Positions 1 to 4,517 of a stretch of DNA of 5,551 nucleotides are shown here, piece after piece. Location of the stretch: positions 1 through 5,551 of the forward strand of contig JAUPLV010000142.1 in NCBI GenBank assembly GCA_030836725.1. Direction: 5' to 3'. Each line of letters opens with the position of its first letter. Within the stretch, counting starts at the first letter, position 1. The position numbers and the translations under genes were made by a program. The notes beneath the pieces were generated by a model. It saw only the letters and a list, made by a program, of their open reading frames with translations, was not told the origin of the DNA and did not search any database. This DNA is from Pseudomonadota bacterium (GTDB lineage: Bacteria > Pseudomonadota > Gammaproteobacteria > Burkholderiales > Thiobacillaceae).

Positions 1-145
1 GCCCGGCAAGTACGTCACGCTGAAGGAAACCATCGCCGGCTTCAAGGCGATCGTCGAAGGCGAATACGACCACCTGCCGGAACAGGCCTTCTACATGGTC
101 GGCGGGATCGAAGAAGCCGTCGAAAAGGCGAAGACGATTCAATAA
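1..145 (+). CDS. atpD: ATP synthase F1 subunit beta, C-terminal end (partial)
   Basis: This is the last 47 codons of the catalytic beta subunit of F1Fo ATP synthase, which acts on the cytoplasmic face of the inner membrane. The gene enters from outside the window. The first complete codon starts at base 2 and the stop TAA is at 143-145. The translation contains the typical beta C-terminal signature: KETIAGFKAIVEGEYD, then LPEQAFYMVGGIEEA, ending KAKTIQ. This is the helical C-terminal domain, so no Walker motifs are expected here. atpC follows on the same strand, as in most proteobacterial atp operons, but after a 105-base spacer that is long for this junction and filled with heptamer repeats. 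The identification is secure. Nothing can be said about the start or the upstream operon. Confidence 0.97.
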   Translation, partial: PGKYVTLKETIAGFKAIVEGEYDHLPEQAFYMVGGIEEAVEKAKTIQ

Positions 146-153
146 ACAAGGGA

Positions 154-239
154 TCAGGGGTCGGGATTCAGGATTCAGGGTAAAAGCGCGGCGAAGCCGC
201 ACCGCCCTAGCCCCTAGCCCCTAGCCCCTAGCCCCTAAC
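154..239. repeat. Opposed G-rich and C-rich heptamer arrays with central hairpin (atpD-atpC spacer)
   Basis: Four degenerate heptamers read TCAGGGG, TCGGGAT, TCAGGAT and TCAGGGT (154-181). Five read CCCTAGC four times, then CCCTAAC (205-239). Between them lies a GCGGC-GAA-GCCGC hairpin (188-200). The two arrays are roughly complementary: AGGGGTCGGG (156-165) can pair with CCTAGCCCCT (227-236) with one mismatch and two G-U pairs, and registers shifted by seven bases also work. AGGGT (177-181) can pair with GCCCT (204-208) just outside the central hairpin. On the minus strand the second array reads as GGGG tracts separated by CTA, a canonical G-quadruplex motif. The array ends a few bases before the atpC ribosome binding site. 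The layout is directly visible; any function is inference. Confidence 0.85.
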
Positions 240-250
240 GAGGTTACAAA

Positions 251-673
251 ATGGCCATGACCCTACACGTTGACATCGTAAGCGCGGAAAAATCCCTCTA
301 CTCCGGCATCGCCGAAGTGGTGATTGCCCCCGGCCAGCGCGGCGAACTCGGCATCTATCCGCGTCACACGCCGCTATTGACCACGCTGAAGCCGGGATCG
401 GTGCGGATCAAGGTCCCGGATCAGGCCGAAGAAGAGCTGGTCTATGTTTCCGGCGGCATTCTCGAAGTGCAACCGCACCATGTCACCATCCTGTCCGATT
501 CGGCGATTCGCGGCGCCGACCTCGACGAAGCGAAAGCGCTCGAAGCCATGCGTGCCGCCGAAGAAGCGATGAAAGACAAGGCGGCAAACCTGGACTATGC
601 ACAGGCGCAGGTCGAACTGGCGCAGGCTGTTGCTCAGCTGGCCGCAATCAAGAAGCTGCGCAAGCTGACCTGA
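251..673 (+). CDS. atpC: ATP synthase F1 subunit epsilon
   Basis: AtpC is the epsilon subunit of the F1 central stalk. It couples the gamma subunit to the c-ring and can inhibit ATP hydrolysis through its C-terminal helices. The 140-residue product matches the usual bacterial length of about 135-142. The N-terminal beta-sandwich (about residues 1-88) carries the family motif from PGQRGELGIYPRHTPLL to KPGSVRI, then VSGGILEV and VTILSDSAIR. The C-terminal helical hairpin (about 90-138) is Ala/Glu/Lys rich and complete. The ATG at 251 is preceded by GAGG (240-243) with a seven-base gap. A second ATG at 257 is possible, but MAMT is a common beginning in betaproteobacteria. It is the last gene of the atp operon, followed by a strong terminator. 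Confidence 0.97.
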   Translation: MAMTLHVDIVSAEKSLYSGIAEVVIAPGQRGELGIYPRHTPLLTTLKPGSVRIKVPDQAEEELVYVSGGILEVQPHHVTILSDSAIRGADLDEAKALEAMRAAEEAMKDKAANLDYAQAQVELAQAVAQLAAIKKLRKLT

Positions 674-720
674 ACTACGCAGGCCGCGAATAGTGCAGCC
701 CAGCGGTTGCATGGAGCACC

Positions 721-753
721 AACAAACCCCGCAAAATGCGGGGTTTGTTTTTT
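721..753 (+). terminator. Intrinsic terminator of the atp operon
   Basis: A perfect 13-bp inverted repeat, AACAAACCCCGCA (721-733) and TGCGGGGTTTGTT (737-749), has an AAA loop and ends in a run of six T (748-753). It lies 47 bases after the atpC stop. It is a textbook Rho-independent terminator and separates the atp operon from the OmpA-like genes. Confidence 0.95.
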
Positions 754-830
754 GGATGACGTACAGGCATGCCGGAATGGGTTTCGGATAAGCGTGTCGC
801 GCCGCGGGAAGCCGAAGCCTAAACGCTGCG

Positions 831-858
831 TTGACAGATCAAGTCCATGGACTATTCT
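831..858 (+). promoter_or_regulatory. Candidate sigma-70 promoter for the first OmpA-like gene
   Basis: A consensus -35 box TTGACA (831-836) is followed after 16 bases by TATTCT (853-858), which matches four of six bases of the -10 consensus. Transcription from here would begin near 865 and give a leader of about 230 bases before the ATG at 1096. The spacer contains the perfect 10-bp palindrome GTCCATGGAC (843-852), which could be an operator. A promoter is needed here because the atp terminator lies just upstream, but a closer promoter not recognised by eye is possible. Confidence 0.5.
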
Positions 859-1095
859 TTAACTCGAAGAAACTTCCAGACTTTGTTTATTTTGCCGTTG
901 GGCAGCGAGGCGCCAAGGATCGCAGCGTAATGCGCGCGAGGGGATGTTTGCACAGGCCTCCACATAATGCTCGCAGGCGCACGGAATCCTTATGCAATTT
1001 GAGTTGTTTGTGCAGCAGGACAGCACAATTTCCTGCAAACGCGCCAACCCGATTTCAAGTTGTCCATCACCTCAAATATTGAAAGGAACCTGATC
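859..1095 (+). other. Long gene-free leader of the first OmpA-like gene, with hairpin
   Basis: The whole stretch 754-1095 holds no convincing gene. Reading frames through it lack ribosome binding sites and family-like sequence. Within it, GTTTG (1006-1010) plus CAGGA (1016-1020) is complementary to TCCTGCAAAC (1031-1040), giving a 10-bp stem with a five-base bulge and a 10-base loop about 40 bases upstream of the ribosome binding site. Long structured leaders are known on enterobacterial ompA mRNA, where they affect stability. A similar role here is only inference. Confidence 0.4.
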
Positions 1096-1875
1096 ATGCG
1101 CACCGCCCCTTTGGTTTTAAGCACTCTCGGAGCAATCCTGATGGCTGCGGGCGCGATCTCCGCACATGCAGCCGTAGGCGTTTTTTACGATCCCTCCAAT
1201 GCCGCAAGCCCCACCGGCAAAACGATCGGCTATGAACTCTATAGGACGATAGGCTGTCCTGGGCGCGCGCTTCTCGATAAGCCGTGCGATGTTCCCAAGG
1301 ATCGAGACGGAGATGGCGATGGCGTGGTCGACAGCAAGGATAAATGCCCCAACACTCCGGCGGGCCGCAAAGTAGATGCAGACGGTTGCGAACTGGACAG
1401 CGATGGTGACGGGATCGTGGACGGCGACGACAAATGCCCGACGGTATACGCTAAAACGGCTGACGGCTGTCCGTTGCCGGTTGCCGCGACACCTGCCCCA
1501 CTTGCACCCGTCGTGGCAGCCCCGGCGCCGGTTGTCGTCAAAATGACACTGGAGGGCGTGAACTTCGATTTCGACAAAGCCACCCTGCGCCAGGAAGATC
1601 TCGCCATCATCGACCGCGATGTCGCCGCACTGGAAAAATGGGGTAACGTCAACGTTGAAGTTGCGGGCCACACGGATAGCCGGGGCAGCGATGAATACAA
1701 TGTCGACCTGTCCCAGCGGCGCGCCGAAGCTGTCCGCAATTATTTGATCAGCAAGGGTATTGCAGCAGAGCGCCTGTCCGCCAAGGGGTATGGCGAATCC
1801 CGGCCGGTTGCCGACAACGCCACGGATGAAGGCCGCTTCATGAACCGTCGTGTCGAACTGGTGCAGATCAAGTAA
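1096..1875 (+). CDS. Exported OmpA-family peptidoglycan-binding protein with TSP3 repeats
   Basis: This 259-residue envelope protein probably attaches to peptidoglycan non-covalently. A Sec signal peptide (1-25, ending AHA before AVG) comes first. Then comes a conserved segment (28-64) containing GYELYRTIGCPGRALLD and cysteines C54 and C64. Residues 69-125 hold two thrombospondin type 3-like repeats, with DGDGDG and DSDGDG acidic runs, each leading to DKCP and then DGC, the pattern of calcium-binding TSP3 units in OmpA-type porins. An Ala/Pro/Val linker leads to an OmpA C-terminal domain (about 152-257). D194 in GHTD and R209 fifteen residues later match the residues that bind diaminopimelate in OmpA. 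There is no lipobox and no room for a beta-barrel, so it is likely periplasmic or partner-anchored. The ATG at 1096 is chosen because AAAGGA lies eight bases upstream and the signal peptide begins there. An in-frame TTG at 1060 would add 12 residues before the signal. Confidence 0.9.
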   Translation: MRTAPLVLSTLGAILMAAGAISAHAAVGVFYDPSNAASPTGKTIGYELYRTIGCPGRALLDKPCDVPKDRDGDGDGVVDSKDKCPNTPAGRKVDADGCELDSDGDGIVDGDDKCPTVYAKTADGCPLPVAATPAPLAPVVAAPAPVVVKMTLEGVNFDFDKATLRQEDLAIIDRDVAALEKWGNVNVEVAGHTDSRGSDEYNVDLSQRRAEAVRNYLISKGIAAERLSAKGYGESRPVADNATDEGRFMNRRVELVQIK

Positions 1876-1899
1876 CTACATTTGCAGGTAAGCCAAGTT

Positions 1900-1924
1900 C
1901 GGGGGCCTCGGCCCCCGTTTTTTT
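1900..1924 (+). terminator. Intrinsic terminator after the first OmpA-like gene
   Basis: CGGGGGC (1900-1906) and GCCCCCG (1911-1917) form a GC-rich stem with the short loop CTCG, followed by seven T (1918-1924). It begins 24 bases after the stop. It implies that the two OmpA-like paralogues are not simply one transcript, unless there is read-through. Confidence 0.93.
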
Positions 1925-2060
1925 GGTTGTAGCGTAGCGTTATTCTGGTGCCGTGTTTACGACGCGAAAAAAGAACTCCGGCATGCGTTTGCGTGTTGCT
2001 CGACTGCGTTCGAAAAATTCAAGGGTTAAGTTCGGTAGCGCACAGAATCGGCGCGAGCTT

Positions 2061-2138
2061 TTGAGTATTCTCAACAGATCGTAATTACCCAACATCCTGT
2101 TAAGCACCATCGGCGGACAGGATGCCCATCGAATCCTG
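2061..2138 (+). promoter_or_regulatory. Inverted repeats upstream of the second OmpA-like gene
   Basis: Three symmetric signals sit close together. TTGAG-TATT-CTCAA (2061-2074) and the palindrome GTAATTAC (2081-2088) could be protein-binding sites. The repeat CATCCTGT (2093-2100) with ACAGGATG (2117-2124) forms an 8-bp stem with a 16-base loop. The inner part of the right arm, CAGGAT (2118-2123), is also complementary to ATCCTG (2133-2138), giving a competing hairpin nearer the ribosome binding site. TTGAGT (2061-2066) and TAATTA (2082-2087) resemble promoter boxes but are only 15 bases apart, so no promoter is claimed. The repeats are visible; their role is unknown. Confidence 0.4.
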
Positions 2139-2163
2139 CTTGAGTTTTTATAGGAGCTTTATT

Positions 2164-2838
2164 ATGCGTACAACCCCTTTTCTTTTCAGTATTCTTGGCG
2201 CGACCCTGATTTCTGCCGGGGCAATCAGCGCACACGCGGCTGAAGGCGTCTTTTACAACCCGTCCAATGCCGCCAGCCCGACCGGCAAAACAATCGGTTA
2301 TGAGCTTTACAGGACGATCGGCTGTCCTGGCCGCGCCCTTCTAGATACGCCTTGTCCGGCACCTGCGCTCGAGAAAGTTGCTGCTGCTGAGCCCGCGGCC
2401 GCACCTGCGCCCACACCAGCCTATGTCGCACCCGCGCCGGCACCGGCTTATGTCGCGCCCGCGCCGGTTGTGTATGTTGCCCCCCAGCCCGCAGCGCCGC
2501 AAAAACGGGTGCTCGAAGGCGTGAACTTCGATTTCGACAAAGCCACCCTGCGTCAGGAAGACGTCTCTGACCTCGACAAGAACGTCGAGGCTTTGAAGGC
2601 ATGGGGCGATGTGGACATCGAAGTGGCGGGTCACACGGACAGCATGGGCAGCGATGCATACAACATGAGGCTGTCGCGGCAGCGCGCGGAAGCAGTCCGT
2701 AACTTCCTGATCAGCCGCGGCGTCGCCGCAAACCGCCTGACCGCCGAGGGCTATGGCGAAGCGCAGCCGGTTGCGGATAACGCGACTGAAGAAGGTCGCT
2801 TCAAGAACCGTCGTGTCGAACTGGTCCCGCTGAAGTAA
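2164..2838 (+). CDS. Exported OmpA-family peptidoglycan-binding protein with Ala/Pro/Tyr linker
   Basis: This 224-residue protein is a paralogue of the upstream OmpA-like protein and probably also a periplasmic or cell-surface peptidoglycan binder. It has a signal peptide (1-25, again ending AHA) and a near-identical mature start (28-64) with C54 and C64. The TSP3 module is absent. In its place, about residues 65-115 form an Ala/Pro-rich linker with three YVAP units beginning at Y87, Y96 and Y104. The OmpA C-terminal domain (about 117-222) keeps GHTD (D159) and R174, the expected peptidoglycan contacts, and the NRRVELV ending. The ATG at 2164 has AGGAG (2152-2156) seven bases upstream. An in-frame start 42 bases earlier would only place a hydrophilic stretch before the signal peptide. 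The pair clearly arose by duplication. Which partner or surface the short N-terminal segment contacts is unknown. Confidence 0.9.
   Translation: MRTTPFLFSILGATLISAGAISAHAAEGVFYNPSNAASPTGKTIGYELYRTIGCPGRALLDTPCPAPALEKVAAAEPAAAPAPTPAYVAPAPAPAYVAPAPVVYVAPQPAAPQKRVLEGVNFDFDKATLRQEDVSDLDKNVEALKAWGDVDIEVAGHTDSMGSDAYNMRLSRQRAEAVRNFLISRGVAANRLTAEGYGEAQPVADNATEEGRFKNRRVELVPLK
2422..2467 (+). repeat. 27-base in-gene repeat coding YVAPAP
   Basis: A 19-base stretch starting TATGTCGC (2422-2440) recurs at 2449-2467 with one difference, a 27-base period or nine codons. A third, diverged YVAP copy starts at 2473. The period is in frame, so copy-number changes would lengthen or shorten the linker of the second OmpA-like protein without breaking it. 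Confidence 0.7.
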
Positions 2839-2856
2839 TCGCGTTTCCATTCAAGT

Positions 2857-2889
2857 CAATTACGGGGACTTCGGTTCCCGTAATTGTTT
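2857..2889 (+). terminator. Hairpin terminator after the second OmpA-like gene
   Basis: CAATTACGGGGAC (2857-2869) pairs with GTTCCCGTAATTG (2874-2886) with one G-U pair, closed by a TTCG tetraloop of the very stable C-UUCG-G type. Only three T follow before a G, so the U tract is weak and termination may be partial. The stem starts 18 bases after the stop codon. Confidence 0.75.
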
Positions 2890-2912
2890 GTGCGGCTGCC
2901 GAAGTGGTGGCC

Positions 2913-2943
2913 CTGACATACTGCCGCGCACAGGCTTTATACT
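2913..2943 (+). promoter_or_regulatory. Candidate sigma-70 promoter for glmU
   Basis: CTGACA (2913-2918) matches five of six bases of the -35 consensus and TATACT (2938-2943) five of six of the -10 consensus. The 19-base spacer is longer than the ideal 17. Transcription would start near 2950, leaving a leader of about 50 bases and supporting the glmU start at 3000 rather than an in-frame GTG at 2904 that lies upstream of the promoter. Confidence 0.5.
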
Positions 2944-2999
2944 TGGCGCGCGTTTTGCTCATTCATTTTGCCGATGCGGCTCACCATCCAGATACACGA

Positions 3000-4367
3000 A
3001 TGGAATCCAAGCTTGAAATCCTGATACTCGCGGCGGGCAAAGGCACCCGCATGCGCTCCGACCTGCCCAAGGTGCTGCACAGGCTGGCGGGCAAGCCCCT
3101 GCTCGGGCACGTGGTGGAAACGGCCCATGAACTCGGCGCCGCGCGGGTCTGCGTGGTGTACGGTTTTGGCGGTGAGGCCGTGCCGCGGTCGATGGCTGAC
3201 GACAGGCTGACGTTCGTGCTCCAGGCCGAGCAGCACGGCACCGGCCATGCGGTTAAACAGGCGCTGCCCCACCTGGCGGATGGCAGCGTGACGCTGGTAC
3301 TGTATGGCGATGTGCCGCTGACGCACACCGCGACCCTGCAGCCGCTGGTGACGGCGGCGCAGGCCGGAAAGCTGGGGCTGCTGACGGTGAATCTGGAGCA
3401 TCCGGACGGCTATGGCCGCATCGTGCGCGAAAACGGCAAGGTCGCCCGGATCGTCGAGCACAAGGACGCGACACCCGCCGAGCGTGCGATTCATGAAGTC
3501 AATACCGGTATCCTCGCGGTAGCGACCCGCCAGTTGAAGCGGTGGATCGCCGAACTGAAAAATGACAACGCCCAGGGCGAGTATTACCTCACCGACATCA
3601 TCGCGATGGCGGTGCGCGATGGGGTCGAGGTGGAAACCCGGCAACCGGGATTCGAGTGGGAAGTGCTGGGCATCAACAGCAAGGCTCAGCTCGCCACGCT
3701 TGAGCGCATCCACCAGAACGAGATCGCGCAGTCGCTGCTCGACGCCGGGGTGACCTTGATGGACCCGGCGCGGATCGATGTGCGCGGCACGCTGACCTGC
3801 GGGCGCGACGTGGTGATCGACGTCAACTGCGTATTCGAAGGCCGCGTGAAACTGGGCGATGGCGTGCAAGTGGGCGCTAACTGCGTGCTGCGCAACGTGA
3901 CGGTGGCGGCGGGCACGCGCATCGACGCCTTCACCCTGATCGACGATGCCGAAATCGGCGAAGCCAACCGGCTGGGGCCGTTCTCGCGCATCCGTCCAGG
4001 CACCACGCTGGCCCGCGACGTGCACGTAGGCAACTTCGTCGAGATCAAGAACAGCCAGATCGACGCCGGCTCCAAGATCAACCATCTGTCCTACGTCGGC
4101 GACACTACCATGGGCAAGAAGGTCAATATCGGCGCCGGCACCATCACCTGCAACTATGATGGCGCCAACAAGCACCGGACGGTGATCGAGGACGACGTCT
4201 TCGTCGGCTCCGACACCCAGCTGGTGGCGCCGGTCACCGTCGGCCGCGGCGCGACCCTTGGCGCCGGCACCACGCTGACGAAAGACGCCCCCGCCGGCGA
4301 ACTCACTTTGTCGAGGGCGAAACAGCTCACCCTCAGCGGCTGGAAACGCCCGGTCAAAAAATCGTGA
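3000..4367 (+). CDS. glmU: Bifunctional GlcNAc-1-P uridyltransferase / GlcN-1-P acetyltransferase
   Basis: GlmU is a cytoplasmic enzyme that acetylates glucosamine-1-phosphate with acetyl-CoA and then joins it to UTP, making UDP-GlcNAc for peptidoglycan and lipopolysaccharide. The 455 residues compare with 456 in E. coli. The N-terminal pyrophosphorylase domain (about 1-228) shows LAAGKGTRM with PK at 23-24, and YGDVPL with the metal-binding D104. The C-terminal left-handed beta-helix (about 250-455) has hexapeptide repeats, the catalytic-type H362 in INHLSYVGD, and N385-Y386 in NYDG. All sit one residue before their E. coli equivalents, so both activities should be intact. The ATG at 3000 gives MESKLEILILAAGKG, the usual start. 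No clear Shine-Dalgarno is visible before it. A GTG 96 bases upstream would add 32 unrelated residues and is rejected. The TGA stop lies inside the first heptamer of the following repeat element. Confidence 0.97.
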   Translation: MESKLEILILAAGKGTRMRSDLPKVLHRLAGKPLLGHVVETAHELGAARVCVVYGFGGEAVPRSMADDRLTFVLQAEQHGTGHAVKQALPHLADGSVTLVLYGDVPLTHTATLQPLVTAAQAGKLGLLTVNLEHPDGYGRIVRENGKVARIVEHKDATPAERAIHEVNTGILAVATRQLKRWIAELKNDNAQGEYYLTDIIAMAVRDGVEVETRQPGFEWEVLGINSKAQLATLERIHQNEIAQSLLDAGVTLMDPARIDVRGTLTCGRDVVIDVNCVFEGRVKLGDGVQVGANCVLRNVTVAAGTRIDAFTLIDDAEIGEANRLGPFSRIRPGTTLARDVHVGNFVEIKNSQIDAGSKINHLSYVGDTTMGKKVNIGAGTITCNYDGANKHRTVIEDDVFVGSDTQLVAPVTVGRGATLGAGTTLTKDAPAGELTLSRAKQLTLSGWKRPVKKS

Positions 4368-4512
4368 GGCGTGAGGGGGTAGGGATGGATGGCGGGGAAT
4401 ATTCAATAGGAGATTTGGAAACCATGGCAAGACTACACGAGCAAGAAAGCGGCGGTTCGGTGCACAGCGCCTTACTCCTCACCCCTTACGCCTTACCCGG
4501 CGCGGAGCGCCG
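4364..4512 (+). repeat. Opposed heptamer arrays and GC hairpin in the glmU-glmS spacer
   Basis: Three G-rich heptamers, GTGAGGC, GTGAGGG and GGTAGGG (4364-4384), begin on the glmU stop codon. Four C-rich ones, CCTTACT, CCTCACC, CCTTACG and CCTTACC (4470-4497), lie just before glmS. Bases 4364-4378 pair with 4482-4496 over 15 uninterrupted positions, of which two are G-U pairs, so the mRNA could form a long-range stem enclosing about 100 bases. Directly after it, CGGCGC-GGA-GCGCCG (4498-4512) forms a tight hairpin. Its loop and right arm contain GGAG (4504-4507), the only visible ribosome binding site for glmS. The design parallels the atpD-atpC spacer but with different heptamers. Confidence 0.8.
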
Positions 4513-4516
4513 CTGA
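4424..4516 (+). CDS. Possible 30-codon leader ORF ending one base before glmS
   Basis: An ATG at 4424 opens a 30-residue frame (beginning MARLHEQESGGS, ending PGAERR) that stops with TGA at 4514-4516, one base before the glmS ATG. AGGAGA (4408-4413) lies ten bases before the start, a plausible if slightly distant ribosome binding site. The second half is encoded by the C-rich heptamers and the GC hairpin. The product resembles no family known to me and has no clear domain. If translated, ribosomes would open the hairpin that hides the glmS ribosome binding site, so the frame could act through translational coupling rather than its peptide. A chance frame in a 150-base spacer is quite possible. 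Confidence 0.3.
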   Translation: MARLHEQESGGSVHSALLLTPYALPGAERR

Positions 4517-4517
4517 C

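Noticed and set aside
205..239. CRISPR-like or telomeric repeat
   Set aside because: The units are seven bases with no spacers, and a chromosome end is ruled out by continuous housekeeping genes on both sides.
831..1082. 83-residue + strand frame in the leader of the first OmpA-like gene
   Set aside because: It begins at the TTG of the -35 box, has no ribosome binding site, and its Arg/Cys-rich product resembles no protein family; it is best seen as non-coding leader.
1060..1095. TTG start of the first OmpA-like gene
   Set aside because: It would place 12 residues before a complete signal peptide, and the AAAGGA site is spaced for the ATG at 1096.
2904..2999. Upstream GTG extension of glmU by 32 residues
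   Set aside because: The extension covers a promoter-like sequence and resembles nothing in GlmU, whose family starts just before LAAGKGTRM; the ATG at 3000 gives the normal length.
2937..4430. 497-residue minus-strand open frame opposite glmU
   Set aside because: It mirrors a high-GC gene on the other strand, contains no recognisable domain, and glmU is certain; long antisense frames are common in such sequence.
4368..4517. glmS ribozyme in the glmS leader
   Set aside because: The spacer is only 150 bases, dominated by heptamers, and lacks any recognisable ribozyme core; such ribozymes are known mainly from Firmicutes.
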